From Eublepharis macularius (Eukaryota; Chordata; Lepidosauria; Squamata; Eublepharidae), in NCBI RefSeq assembly GCF_028583425.1, contig NC_072800.1, positions 94,581,001 through 94,645,000 of the forward strand: a stretch of 64,000 bases of DNA, read 5' to 3'. Positions 38,621-52,000 of this stretch are shown piece by piece. Within the stretch, counting starts at the first letter, position 1. Each line of letters opens with the position of its first letter. The notes beneath the pieces were generated by a model, which worked only from the letters and a program-made list of their open reading frames with translations, was not told the DNA's origin and searched no databases. A program made the translations under genes and the position numbers.

Positions 38621-39000
38621 CGCGGGCCCGGCCGGGCCGGGCCACCCCCGGGCAGAGCCCCGCAAAGGCCGCGCGGGCCAGAGCGCCTCCCCGGCGGCTG
38701 GGCGAAGAGGAGGCTCCGCGGAGAAGGCAGGAGGGGGAACGGCTGCGGCGAGGAGAAGCCCGCCGGCGAGCCACTTTAAATAAAGTCCCTTCCGGTTCAT
38801 ACAGGAAGTGAGGCCGGGGCGCTCTAGGGTGGCCGGGCTCTCTGTGGTGAAACCATGGCAACGCCTGGCGCAGAGAGACCGGGCCGCTGCTCCAGGCTGT
38901 GGCTGGAGGACTCTGGGGAAATGGGGGCGGGCATCAGGGGAGGGGCAGGGAAAGGGGAGGGAGAAGGGCGTGGCTTGGAGGAGTGCGGGCCGTGATCTGA
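38230..39000. promoter_or_regulatory. CpG island promoter of the zinc-finger gene
   Basis: Dense CpG, GC boxes including a run of CCCCG units at about 38341, and two ETS-like sites within 20 bases (CTTCCGG at 38788 and AGGAAGTG at 38802). It covers the first coding exon of the minus-strand gene. It may also drive the plus strand, where only a decayed zinc-finger exon remains. Confidence 0.7.
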
Positions 39001-39100
39001 GCTGAGCCCGTTGCCTTAGCGACAGGGAAGCTGGAGGTCAGTTTGGAAAGGGCGATCAACAGAGAATGCGTGAAAGACTGGCGGACTCCAGTTCATACTT

Positions 39101-39403
39101 GTAAAAAGTCCAGTAGCTCCTTTAAGACTAACCAACTTTATTGGATATGCTTTCGAGAACCACAGCTCTCTTCGTCAGATGCAACTTTATTGTAGCATAA
39201 GTTTTCGAGAGCCACAGCACTCTTGGTCACATGCAACATTGTAGCATAAGCTTTCGAGAACCACAGCTCTCTGTCAGATTTGACAAAGAGAGCTGTGGTT
39301 CTCAAAAGCTTATGCTACAATAAAGTTGGTTAGTCTTAAAGGTGCTACTGGACTCTTTACTATTTTGCTACAACAGACCAGCACGGCTAACATATCTGGA
39401 TCT
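39101..39403. mobile_element. Penelope-like tail, inverted pair
   Basis: Left arm(s) with GAGAACCACAGCTCTCTTCG mirror the right arm; the right arm ends TTAAAGGTGCTACTGGACTC and GACCAGCACGGCTAACAT. Target duplication CAGTTCATACTT (12 bp) at 39089-39100 and 39404-39415. Part of one arm is repeated three times around 39149-39280. Related single copy at 55.25 kb. Confidence 0.65.
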
Positions 39404-39419
39404 CAGTTCATACTTAAAA

Positions 39420-40290
39420 GTTCTTGGGTAATTAAGAAATAAGAAGAGTACCACCTGCACTCTCAGAATTGACTCCAGCTGCTAAAGCCATTATGTCAAA
39501 ATCCTGGAAATCAAAAATTCCACTTACTTACCGCTCAGCCATGGATCAACAAAATGTGGGCATTTCTTACAATGGAAAAGATCATAGACCACATCTCAGT
39601 CGCTGAAAATCAGAACTTCCAATCCGATTTCTACAAAAATGGTGGCCTTTTTTGGATTATATGGAATGTCAAAGTAAATATCTAAAATCAATCACAATCT
39701 AAAGGTTATTGCTAAAGGTTATTGCCTAAGAATCGTTCTTAACTATGTGTTACAAATGTATATATTATTTCTGTTAAATGCTTTATATACGCTGTTTCGG
39801 GCATTTGTTTATATTGTTATGTATTGTTATATTGTTAAAAAACGTAAAATTAAAAAAAAAAAGAACTGACTCCTGTATCTCAGAGCCCTTCGATATCAAT
39901 CACTTCTGTTGCTTCGAGAGCCAGTGAAGGGGTAATCATGAGAGTGCTGGATTAGGAGACCACTTTCAAACAGCCATGAAGCTTACAGTCTGGCTTGGGC
40001 CATTCACAACCTGAGCCTAACCCACCGCACAGGTGAAGACAAAATGTGGGGGGGGGGCTCTGTGCATTACCCTGAGTTTTGGAGGAAATACACAGATAAA
40101 AAGATTTGCCCTCTGACTGTTTGCAAACATGCATACGCTGAAGTCAATCAGAATCTCATTGTGGTTATACTCCACTGTTTTATACTAATTTCAGACCACC
40201 TGGCCCCAATCCTGAGGTGAAGAAGTCTCACATGGTCTACTGCAGGTCATTTGGCCCAGGACCTCAGTTTTGCACACACAAAATCCTCTG
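39420..40290. other. Unassigned intergenic stretch
   Basis: No coding signal. An AT-rich section near 39600-39860 ends in an A run and may be an old retroelement tail. Confidence 0.4.
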
Positions 40291-40301
40291 TTTTCTTCCA
40301 G

Positions 40302-41270
40302 CAGAAGGAACGCTTAGGAGCCAATCTGAGAAGCAGTGGCAGGAGAAGGAAGATGCCCTGGTCTTGCAGCTGCAGAGGAGTTCAGCACCGGCAGCGCTTC
40401 AGAGCTCTGAGCGGCACAGAGTGGGCAAGAAATGCTGGGCACTGCATCTGCCTTCTGTGTGTGTCCAGAAGAGGGAGCCCTTTGACATGTTTGGACATGG
40501 ACAGACATTCCAGGGAAAGGCTAGCCTGGAAAGGCACCCCAAGGGCGTTCCCATGGCAGGGAAGCCACATGGAGGCATAGTGTGTGGGAAGCACTCCGGA
40601 GGAGTCCCCTGCCAATCCAGCGGAGAATCCGCACGGGGAGAAGCCGTGCCCCTGCAATGACCGTGGGAAGAGCTTCGTGTAAGTCAGCCTCACTCTTGGC
40701 AAGTAAATGGCTTTTCCTCCTTGTGGACAATTTGATGGATTCCAAACATATTTTATCCACTCCCCACACTCTTGGCAGGGGCAGGGCTTCTCTCACCTGA
40801 CAGAGAAACTCTGTCCCTGCCAAGAGCAAGTGAACACCTCCATTGAAAGATCCATGCTGGAAAGAAGCCCTGCATGTGCCCAGATTATGGAAAACCTTCA
40901 AGGATATAAGAACATTTGGAATCCATCAAATTATCCAGGGGCGGGGGAGTCATTTACTTGTCAAGAGTGTGGGAAAACATTTAGTGACCAAAGTAAACAG
41001 AGGGTCCGCCAGAGAGTGCACACAGTAGAGAAATCTTATTACTGCCTGGAATGTGAGTTATGCAACACCAATGGATCCATATGGGAGAAACTCAATTTCT
41101 TCCACAAATGTGGGAAAAGCTTTCTTCAGAAATGCCAGCAGGTAATTCATGAGCAAATCCACAGAGTTGAGAAACCTTATCACTGCAGAGATTGCAGAAA
41201 GAGCTTCAGTGTGAAACACTGCTTTTTGATGCATCAGAGAATTCACGTCAGAGAAAGTCCCTGCGCTTGA
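40302..41270 (+). pseudogene. Decayed C2H2 zinc-finger exon
   Basis: A pyrimidine-rich acceptor (TTTTCTTCCAG) precedes a frame with zinc-finger spacing that shifts and stops near 40658, then resumes in another frame. Only the last finger (YHCRDCRKSFSVKHCFLMHQ) looks whole. One earlier finger has its first His replaced, and the next two are fused by a deletion. AATAAA at 41324-41329 follows the final stop. Probably a dead KRAB-type gene copy facing away from the intact one. Confidence 0.75.
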
Positions 41271-41715
41271 CAAGTCTGTTGCAAAATGCTTCCTTCATTG
41301 CAAGAACTTAGTCTTATTCAGTAAATAAATGTATGGGTACCTGTTGGGAACTTGCTCTTGAAGTGCTGGTAACATGGCTATGGAGCTAAAGAGGTGGGCA
41401 TACAGCTGATCTTTTTGGACAAAAGCATTCCTGCCGCAGGGAACCTAAGGGGCTTTCCCTTACGTATGGAGATAACTTGTGTGGTCCACATACGTCCCAT
41501 TCTCTCCCCATTTTCTCCAAGGGTTTATTGCCCGGGAGATGATATCATTCTTCACTATGGATTTAACTGCTGTGGCCTGTCCCCTACAATTCACCTGCAT
41601 TGTTTCTCGCTGCTTACCTGGGTATGGGGTATGATGGGAGAAAAAGCCTTTTTAAAAAAAAGCATTTTATTTAAAGAAAAGAAAATTGAGTAAATTAAGT
41701 GCATAGTATAAAAGT

Positions 41716-41965
41716 TAATAATAATAATAATATTTGATTTATATACCGCCCTTCAGGACAACTTAATGCCCACTAAGAGTGGTTTACAAAGTATGTCATT
41801 ATTATCCCCACAACAACAAAACACCCTGTGAGGTGGGTGGGGCTGAGAGAGCTCCTAAAAGCTGTGACTGACCCAGAGTCACCCAGCTGGCTTCAAGCGG
41901 AGGAGTCGGGAATCAAACCGGGTTCTCCAGATTAGAGTCCTGCGCTCTTAACCACTACTCTTGAA
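41716..41965 (-). repeat. tRNA-derived SINE, reverse
   Basis: Near full length: TTTGATTTATATACCGCCCT tail, GTGGGTGGGGCTGAGAGAG, and GCGCTCTTAACCACTAC at the tRNA-like end. Confidence 0.8.
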
Positions 41966-42740
41966 AACGAAAGAGGAATATGAAAAGATCAGAAACATAA
42001 CCGACTGCACCATTGTTACAAAGCCAATAAAATATTTAGGGATAAATGTATTATCACGAAATGAGAACCTTTATGAAGATAGTTATCAAAAAGTTTGGAC
42101 AGGAATTATTGAAGATTTGCAGAGATGGCAAAAATTAAACATTTCATGGTTAAGAAGAATCGCAGCTGTTAAAATGAATATATTACCTAAATTGAATGCC
42201 CTATTTCCCAATTTTCATCGAACAAAAGACTTTCAATAGATGGCAGAAAGCAATAAATGACTTTATATGGAAAGGAAAGAAACCAAGAATAAGACTCAAA
42301 GTATTGCAAGGCGACAAAAACTGAAGAGGATTGGCTGTACTGAACATCAAATTGTATCATCAAGCAGCAGTGTTAGTTTGGATAACAGATTGGATTATGA
42401 ATCCAAGCAGCAGGCATATTAAATTGGGAACAGTGGATGCTAAAGAAGGTCTCCATAATTATGGATAAAGAAATCATGCAAATCTATTTATAAACAAGAT
42501 GGGACACATATTGTAAGGGATGGACTGCTTAAAACTTGGTTCCAATGCTGAAACTGATTGAGTCCATCAATTTCCCTATTGATGTTGCCAATTATCGCCT
42601 ATTATGATGCAGCAGTTAGAAACAGAATTGATCAATCTAGCTATGAATCAATGACAGACAAAGAAGGAAACACAAAAACTTGGCAAGAAATCCAGGCATG
42701 AGAAACAGCCTTTTAAAAAGGTATAAAGTCAGTATGGGTT
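41960..42740 (+). mobile_element. Decayed L1 ORF2 fragment
   Basis: Frame from 41961 reads KYLGINVLSRNENLYEDSYQ then WLRRIAAVKMNILPKLNALF, the region after the L1 reverse-transcriptase core. It breaks into frames at about 42237, and the LINE sequence continues decayed to about 42.7 kb. Confidence 0.75.
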
Positions 42741-43251
42741 CATGGACAGGGCTGACGTGGAAGATGAACCTTGTGGCCAAACTGATCCTGTGACCCACAC
42801 TCAGACATAAAAAGCTTTATGATAGAAAAGATGCAACTGAGAACTTTGCAAGAGTTGTGGTTAAAGAAAGTCCTCCCCACACCCCTCCCAAAGAACGTGA
42901 AAGCGAAAGCTGCTCTTGGCCTTTCTGAGAAATGGTGTGATTGTTTCCTAACAGCAGATGGGGGCCAAGCCCATACCAAGGAAACAAATTCTTCCTGCAG
43001 ATAGCAGGCATTCATATCCATCAGTGGTTGGTCTCAGGGTTTCTGTGTGGTTCAGTTTTCCTTTCCTTTCTGACATATAATCTATTTATATACATTTTTT
43101 AAAAACCTGTTCAATTCCACTAAATGAGAAAAGTGAGGAAAAGGGAAAGTATTGAAACATCTCAAAGATTTATCAGCTCAAAAAATGGGATTAAATTCAC
43201 CCCAGTCAGCTTCAACCCTACAGACTATTTCAAGAACTGACCAAAAGGGCC
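42738..43251. repeat. Duplicated unit, copy A
   Basis: About 510 bases nearly identical to copy B, which begins at 43734 and resumes on both sides of two LTR-element insertions. Example: AGCTTTATGATAGAAAAGAT. No insertion in this copy. Confidence 0.85.
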
Positions 43252-43394
43252 CATAAAGAATGACGGTGTAGCCCATAGACACCCATTATATGGGAAAATT
43301 TGCTTCCCTTCCCCCCCCCCCGGCACCCAGCCCCAGTCAGGTAGCTACAACTTCCTGGTGGGAGGTTGTGCATCCAGTGTGTCAATCTTATGGA

Positions 43395-43733
43395 AGGGCA
43401 CAACAACATCACTTCCAGGAAGTGATGTTGTCACGCCAGCCATGGGCGTGCTCCTGCACTTTGCATGGGGCTAACTCTGGCCCATTTGGGGCCAAAATTG
43501 GCCCCAACAAAGCACGGAAGCATGCCCGTGGCCAGAACAACGGCGTCATTTTAGGAAGTGATGTTGTCACATCTGCTGGGAGCACGTGCACTCTGCATGT
43601 TCCTGGGGTGCCTGCCAGTGGCAGGCGATCTCTAGGGGGCTTGACCCCTTCTGCCAATTGCTGGCTGATCGGCAGGCAAGAGGACAAACCCCCGGGAGAT
43701 TGCCCATCACTGGCAGGCACCTGGGAGCCCTAG
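43395..43733. repeat. Squamate repeat, possible MITE
   Basis: GGAAGTGATGTTGTCAC occurs at both ends of an inner segment with GGCCAAAATTGGCCCCA. A related copy lies at about 54613-54860. Confidence 0.5.
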
Positions 43734-43878
43734 TTCATGGGCAGAGTTTCCATGTGGCCCAAATGATCCTGTGACTTACACTCAGGTACGAAAAGCTTTA
43801 TGATAGAAAAGATGCAACTGAGAACTTTGCAGGAGTTATGGTTAAAGAAAGTCCTCCCCACACCCCTCCCAAAGAACA

Positions 43879-44305
43879 TGTTGGGATTTTTACAAGTGTC
43901 ATTCTCTTCAGTCATGAAAGAGTTAATTTGTTTGTCTTTAGTTAGAGACAACTAGTTTGCATAGGACTAGTTAGATGTTGAGTTGTTCTTCCTGCCAGGG
44001 TAAAAGGGGAGTTGCATGCATAATGAACAGATCTGGATTGATTAGTGGCTGACCAGGTTTACTGGGGGCAATTGACATTCTTTCCTTCACTCAGGACGCC
44101 ATCGCTCTCCAGTGAGTTAGACCGTTATCTCCAGGGATGTAAGGATGTAGGAACTAAGTTAGCTCTTCTTTATTTTATCTCCAATGTACTTTATTATTCT
44201 TTTCTATATGTAGTAAACATTTATTTTAGAAGCTGAACACACATGTGTCTGTGATTCTTTATCTGCTGTGCAAATTTTCTACTCTGCAACAATACTTATC
44301 CGACA
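43879..44305. mobile_element. Solo LTR
   Basis: 427 bases beginning TGTTGGG and ending CCGACA, absent from copy A. The flanks GAACA and GAACG form a near-perfect 5-bp target duplication. No internal region, so it is a relic of recombination between LTRs. The superfamily is not certain from the LTR alone. Confidence 0.75.
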
Positions 44306-44562
44306 GAACGTGAAAGCGAAAGCTGCTCTTGGCCTTTCTGAGAAATGGTGTGATTGTTTCCTAACAGCAGATGGGGGCCAAGCCCATACCAAGGAAACAA
44401 ATTCTTCCTGCAGATAACAGGCATTCGTATCCATCAGTGGTTGGTCTCAGGGTTTCTGTGTGGTTCAGTTTTCCTTTCCTTTCTGACATATAATCTATTT
44501 ATATACATTTTTTAAAAAAACCTGTTCAATTCCACTAAATGAGAAAAATGAGGAAAGGGGAG

Positions 44563-44953
44563 TGTACTGTAACCACAGCTTAGAAAGCCTCAGTATCTGT
44601 GTAGTCAGAACTATGTACTGTCCCTTTAACAATTGGTACTCATGGGAATTGTAGTCCCCCTTCAATATAGAAGTTTATTGTAGGCTTCCTGTGAAGGTGT
44701 TAAAAACTTGATTGTCCTCTTCCTCCCTTTGTTTGGGACGCTGCTCCTCAAGCAAGGATGCAACAGTTATAACGAATTTACCGCTTGTCTACAACAAATC
44801 TGGACCAATAAAGATGTATCTTGCTTATGTTTGAACCATGCTGCATTCACTGGCTAAAACTGTGAGTAAGGATCCCTTTTACGATCTGGGTTGAGAAAGG
44901 CAGCGCGTTGAACTATCTGGAAGCCAGCATCATTCCCAGCTACTTCCAGAATA
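44563..44953 (+). repeat. BEL/Pao 5' LTR
   Basis: Starts TGTACTGTAACC and ends TTCCAGAATA; contains AATAAAGATGTATC as the likely poly-A signal region. Confidence 0.92.
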
Positions 44954-46059
44954 GTAAATTCGTTAAAAGACTCGTCTTGATCCTTCACAAAGTAATTTCA
45001 GTAAGAAGCATGCTCTGCTCCTTCATAACTACAGCATGTTTGCTCTTGCAAAGATAAAAAATAACATGTGGGCATGTTTGCATGAAGATGGGAACAAAAC
45101 AAAGTCAGCCCCCTCTTCTCCTGGCTGGAAAGGTTCCCTTTGTCCTGTAAATGCTGATACTGGCCCTTTCAGTTGCTAATTGACTGATCAGCCTGGGAGC
45201 CCACCTTCACTAGCCCGAGAAGGAGACCAGCAACTTAAAAATAAGAATGTTTCAGCCGCCTGCATGCTTTATTCTCAAGCAGAGGAAATGTCTCATGCCT
45301 TCAACCTGTTGCTTGTGATTTGAATGCTTCTTAACTCAAAGTGGAGGAGAGCTCCAGTACGGATCACCTCTCTCACACCGCTTTGAATATACCTCATGCC
45401 CTTGAATCGCAAAACAGCAATATTGCTCAGGGCTATGCTTCACGCCAGCCTGCTCTTGTAATCCAGAACGCTTTCGCCACAACCCCAGATGCTGAGCACA
45501 CAAAGGAATTCATACTCTGAGGAGCACACGCGTTTGAAAGCATCTCCAGAATCCAGCACTAAGCTGGGAAAAGTTGCTGAGCGCAAACAACTCCTCAACA
45601 CAGAATTCTGATCCGCACAGCTAACAAGGGGAACCTGAAAAGCATTTAGCATAAGAAGAGTAGGCACAGCTAAGGAGCACACCCACACCCCTAGTGGTCA
45701 CTTAGAGCAACTACAACTGAATCCTTATAAAGCTCACTCACTGCGCCCCCGGTGGCCAACCTAGGAAGTGCAGCCAACAATTCTGTTCAAGCCATACAGA
45801 AGTCACGTGCTTGCGCTACCACAACAGTGCCACCGCAACAGCGCTACCCTAGTGGGCTGAAGTAGTACTGCCGCTTTATCACTGCATCCCAGTGGCCAAC
45901 CTAGGAAGTGCAGCCAACAATTCTGTTCAAGCCATACAGAAGTCACGTGCTTGCGCTACCACAACAGTGCCACCGCAACAGCGCCACCCTAGTGGTCTGA
46001 AGTAGTACTGCAGCTTCAAAAAAAAAATTTGTTTTTTAAAAAACTTTTTTTTTGCCAAA

Positions 46060-49000
46060 ATGGAAACTCCTGTGGGACATCCGGCAGGTGAAGAGGATAT
46101 CATAGATCCTGCCAACACACCCACTACTCCCTCCAATGGCAATGATGAAGCTGAGTCCAAACGTCCACCACGGAAAAGAACACTGACTCGCAAGATGCGA
46201 GATTTGTTATCTGCCAAGAAAGCAGAGAGGCTCAAGGAGTCTGAAAAGCATTGGCTACGTATACAAGAGTGTCTGGGAAAACTGGATAAAGCAGCTGATG
46301 TAGACGATCTGCACGATCTGAGAACACTTCTGACTAGCGAGTTTGTGCACTGGACGGCTCATATGGAACGCGTGCGTGACATCTTGGATCAGCTGGACAC
46401 AGAGGAAGCATTGGCTGAACAGCGACACCTTCAAGAGGTGCACGACACACAGGAAAAGCTCGTTGATGACGCCATGCGTAATTTGGATAGACGCATCAAG
46501 GAGGAGACTGACAAACTTCTTGATTCTGCCAGTGGTGAACCACGTTCTAAAGCCGGTTCTTCATGCAAGTCCAGACATCCGTCCTCCACTTCTTCATCGT
46601 CCAAGCACAGTAAGTCATCCTCAAAACGCAGTAGCTGTTCTCATCGATCTAATACCTCCTTGTTTGCCTTGGAGGTGGCCAAAGCAAAGGCAGAAGCTGC
46701 TGCGGCAACCAAGAGGGCTGAATTTGCCAAGAAGGAAGAAGAACTGATGAAGGAAGCTGCCAACAGGGAAGCTCAGCTACGGAAGGAAGCTGCCATCAGG
46801 GATGCTCAACTACGGAAGGAAGCTACCGACAGGGATGTTCAGCTACGGACACTCCAAAAGGAAGCAGAAGCAGCGGAGTTACGTGCCAAGGCGAAGGCCC
46901 TAGAGGACGGCTTCCAGGATTCGGATTCAGATCACAACCTGCCACAGCTGGAGGAGCTGAATCCAACTCTACGGGTACTGACCTATGTAGAAGAACAAAG
47001 TGCCTTCACAAAAGGCCTCGCCGCACTAGCGCTTGACCCCGCTGCTCCGGAATTCAAACCAGTGGAGCCTACCCAGCCTGTACCTTCCATGCCAGTCCAG
47101 ACCTCGCTCAGGCTTGTGGAGCCTCTGGACACCCTGGATCCAGACGTTTCGCCCCGGGCTCCAACTGCTATTGCTGCACCCATGTTGCCTCAACCATCTG
47201 CTCCTGGCGGCCCAGCCTCAAAGCTCACCGCTCCTGTTCTTATGCCTGTGTATGCACATCGGTGGACAAAGCGGGACCTTGCTGAAAGAGGCATGCAGAA
47301 GTTTTCAGATCACCCAGAGGACTACTTGCTCTGGAAATCGAAGTTCCGTAATGCTACTAAAGACATGGGATTACAGGCAAATGAAGAACTCACACTTCTA
47401 GCTGCATGGCTGGGACCTGAGTCTGCAGCCCAGGTGGACCGCATTCATGCAGCTAATGTTGAGGATCCCGAAACAGCCTTGCCGCTAGCGTGGGACCGGC
47501 TCAACAAACGTTATGGCGACTCATCGGAGCTTGAGGTCTCACTCATGAGGCGCCTGAACAAGTTCCCCAGAATACCCTACAATGAACCACGTAAACTTTG
47601 GGACTTGGCTGATCTTCTTACTGAGTTGCAGGCTGCTAAGAAGAATCCAGCACTACCAGGGTTAGCTTGCCTCGATCAGTACTACACACAGAGGAGCATC
47701 ATAGAGAAACTGCCACGCCCGCTTCAAGATAAGTGGGGTGACACGGTGAGCTCCTACAAAAAAGTACATCGTGGAGCATACCCTCCTTTCTCAAACCTCG
47801 TGAGTTTCATCACCTCACTGGCGGAGACACGTAATGATTCCCAATGCGGATATTATGCGCACCCCAATGAGCCTCGTGATGAGAAGACTCATTCTCGGGA
47901 CATCAGGACTGTGCCTTCACGGGATACCAGGCACAAGCCTCTACGGGACTCCAGAGCCAAGACAACTGCTTCGGTGCTAAAAACAGGGGTCTCCACGACG
48001 CCTGGCGAAGCCACCGTAAGTAAACCTTCAACATCGAAGTCGCCAGCGCAGCCATCAGCACAGAAGTCGACGGCACGGCCTACGTATTTCTGTCCACTCC
48101 ACATGGAGGGACACTCTGCGAACAGGTGCTCAACTTTCAGGAAACTGCCACTGACAGTGAGGAAGCTCACGATTTCAGAGCTCAAGATGTGCTCCCGTTG
48201 TTGCCAGTCTCGAGAACATGCCTCAACTGATTGCAAGACTTATATAAAATGCTGCGAGTGCGGCAGCGACACACATGCAACTGCCATGCACACAGATGCC
48301 ACGCCAACACAGCCAGTTGTGCCGGACAACCCTGCCTCCCAAGGAGAGAATCCTGTTTCGGCCCACTGCACTCAAGTGTGTGGCGTTGGAAGCAACAACC
48401 GGTCCTGCCATCAGATATGTCTCGCCAAAGTCTTTCCTGCTGGCCAACCTGAACAGGCCATCAAGATGTACGTCATCCTAGATAGCCACAGTACCCGGTC
48501 CCTGGTCGACCCAATATTCTTTGAGCTCTTCAACATATCAGGGGATGAACTGCCATACACCCTTAGAACGTGTGCTGGGGTCCAGCTCACGGCGGGGAGG
48601 AGAGCCGCCGGGTTCCAAATTGAATCTCTCGACGACAGTATCCAGTTCTCTCTACCTCCACTGTTGGAATGCGATGCCATACCAGATGATCGCGACCAGA
48701 TTCCGACACCAGACGTAGCGCTCCATCATCCGCACCTACAATCAATAGCAGATCACCTTCCTGCCCTGGATCCAGATGCACAGATCTTGCTTCTGCTAGG
48801 GATAGATGCTACCGATCTGCTAGTTTGCCACGAGGTGATTGTTGGACCTCCTGGCACCCCACATGCCCAGAGGTATGACCTAGGATGGGTCATAGTGGGG
48901 AACGTGTGTGTAGATCGCTTACAGATGCCAAACCAGATGAGCGTCTTTGCCACAACCATTATGGATAATGGACGAGCCTCACACTTGAAGCCATGTCCAG

Positions 49001-52000
49001 AACACTTCACACTAACGGAAGAGGACTATGGCCTTGGAACTACAGTGTTCCGAACAACCAAAGATGATAACATGCTCGCCCCATCCATGGAAGACAAGCA
49101 ATTCCTACAACTAATGGAAAAGGAACTTCAGCAAGATGACTCTGGAAGTTGGATTGCTCCACTCCCTTTCCGCACACCTAGGCAGCGATTGCCCAACAAC
49201 CGGGAACAAGCCCTATCTCGACTTAACACCTTGCGCAGAACCCTGGCAAGGAAGCCTGAGATGAAGGCCCACTTTGTGGAATTTATGGACAAGATGCTGC
49301 AGAATAAGCATGCAGAACTTGCACCTCCACTGCGAGAGGGAGAAGAATGCTGGTACCTGCCATTCTTCGGGGTATACCACCCCCAAAAGCCCGGCCAGAT
49401 CAGGGTGGTCTTCGATTCCAGTGCCCAATTTCAAGGATTCTCATTGAACAAGGCCCTCCTAACTGGACCGGACCTAACCAACAGCCTACTTGGTGTACTC
49501 ATCCGCTTTAGAAAGGAAGCCGTAGCCGTCATGGCGGATATCCAGCAGATGTTCTATTCCTTCCTCGTCAGAGATGATCACCGCAACTATCTACGCTTCT
49601 TATGGTTCAGTGATGAACTGCATATCCAGAAGATTACCGAGTATCGCATGCGAGTCCACGTGTTCGGCAATGGACCGTCCCCAGCAATTGCCAACTATGG
49701 GTTGCATCAAACTGCACGCATAGGAGAAGGGAAGTACGGCCTGGACGCAAGACAATTTGTGGAACGGGACTTCTATGTGGACGATGGATTGAAGTCCTCA
49801 CCCACTCCAGAAGAAGCCGTGGACCTGCTAAAGAGAACACAACAAATGCTGGCTGCAGCTAATCTTAGGCTGCACAAAATTGCATCCAACAGCACGAAGG
49901 TGTTGGAAGCATTCGCTCCAGAAGACCATGCCAAAGGACTTCAGGACCTAGACTTGGGTGGCGATACTCCCCTCCTCCAACGCAGCCTTGGACTGAGTTG
50001 GGACCTGAAGAAGGACACCTTCATCTTCCAAGCACCAGCCCAAGAGAAACAGTTCACACGACGAGGAGTCCTGTCAGCAGTGAACAGCTTGTTTGATCCC
50101 TTGGGGTTTGCTGCACCTGTGACCATCCAAGGAAAACACCTCCTACGCACTCTCTCCTTGGGCACCCAAGACTGGGATGAGCCTCTTCCCCCCGACCAAA
50201 GACAGGAATGGGAGGCCTGGAGAGGTTCGCTCAACTGCCTGCAAGCCGTCCAGATCCCACGCACCTACGTACCAGTCTCACCTGCCGCCGCCTCCCGCAG
50301 GGAGCTACACGTCTTCTCAGACGCATCCATGAAAGCGATTGCAGCCGTAGCATATCTGCAGGTCGTTGGCGGGGAGAACCAAGTCCACGCGGGCTTCATC
50401 CTGGGGAAAGCTAAGTTAGCCCTGCTACAGGGACACACCATCCCGCGTCTGGAACTATGCGGTGCTGTGCTTGCTGTGGAGCTTGCAGAGATAATAGAGA
50501 GAGAGATGGACCTTACCTTTGATGCCACCACCTTTTACACAGACAGCAAAGTAGTCCTCGGATACATACACAATCAAAGTCGTCGGTTCTATGTGTATGT
50601 CAGCAACCGAGTAGAGCGTATTCGACGATCCACGTGCCCTAACCAGTGGCGACATGTCCCTACGGATCAGAATCCGGCAGACCACGCAACACGGTCTATC
50701 CCTGCCTCACAGCTGGCTGAGTCCTCCTGGCTGAAAGGACCTGACTTCCTCCTGCACTCGTTCAATCCAGTACAGCACGAGGAGGAACACTACGAGCTCC
50801 TAGACCCAGACCAGGACAAGGAAGTTCGGCCTCAAGTCACCTGCATGAAAGTGGGCGTCGAGACCGACCGCCATCTAGAAGCAAAGAGATTTGAACGATT
50901 CTCCAAATGGAAGCCACTTGTTCTAGGGATGGCACGCCTCATCCACTTTGCTCGCCACCAGAATACAGAGCCAACCTCGTCAGAAGTACGACGCAGGGCA
51001 GAGCTCCTGATTTTCCAGAGTGTACAACATGAGTTCTATGTAGAAGAACTTGAAAACTCCAAGAAAGGGTTGCCTACACCCAAGAACAGTCCGCTACTTA
51101 AGCTGAACCCCTACCTCGATGATGATGGCTTACTTCGGGTAGGAGGGCGTCTGAAGGCAGCTGATGTAGGCTCAACAGTAGCAAACCCTATCATCCTTCC
51201 AGCTCGACATCATGTGACTGTCCTCTTGGTGCGCCACCACCACGAGGGGGTTCATCATCAAGGACGTCACTTCACAGAAGGAGCCATCAGAGCAGCGGGC
51301 CTATGGATTGTGGGAGCGAAAAGATGCATCGCTGCAGTTCTACAGACCTGCATACAAGGCCGGAAGCTCAAAGGTCCCCATCAGCAGCAGAAGATGGCCG
51401 ACCTGCCACCGGATCGACTCAGCACTGAGCCCCCTTTCACTAACGTTGGACTTGACGTATTTGGCCCCTGGAATGTAGTGACACGCAAGACCAGGGGAGG
51501 ACAAGCCAACAGCAAGAGATGGGCAGTGCTATTCACATGCCTGAGCATCCGAGCCGTACATATCGAAGTGATTGAGTCCATGGATGCTTCCAGCTTCATA
51601 AATGCCCTCAGAAGATTCCTTGCCATACGGGGACCTGTCAAGCTACTGAGGTCTGACCGTGGCACGAACTTCGTTGGTGCCTGCAAGGAGCTAGGAATCA
51701 ATGGAAGCACAGATCTGGACCCAACCCTCAGCAGCTACCTGAGCGAGCAGAATTGTAAATGGATCTTCAACCCTCCCCATGCCTCTCATATGGGAGGAGT
51801 GTGGGAGCGCATGATTGGCATTGTGCGCAGAATATTGGACTCTATGCTAGCAGGAAAACCTTCTCTCACTCATGAGACCTTGGCCACCCTCCTGGCAGAG
51901 GTGTCTGCTATCATCAATGCCAGACCTTTAGTTCCAGTATCATCTGATCCTGAGAACCCTACCATCTTAACACCAGCCACCTTGCTGACACAGAAGACAG

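Noticed and set aside
38034-38861. Minus-strand 275-residue frame in the CpG island
   Set aside because: GC-rich DNA lacks stop codons; the splice-supported frame is a different one.
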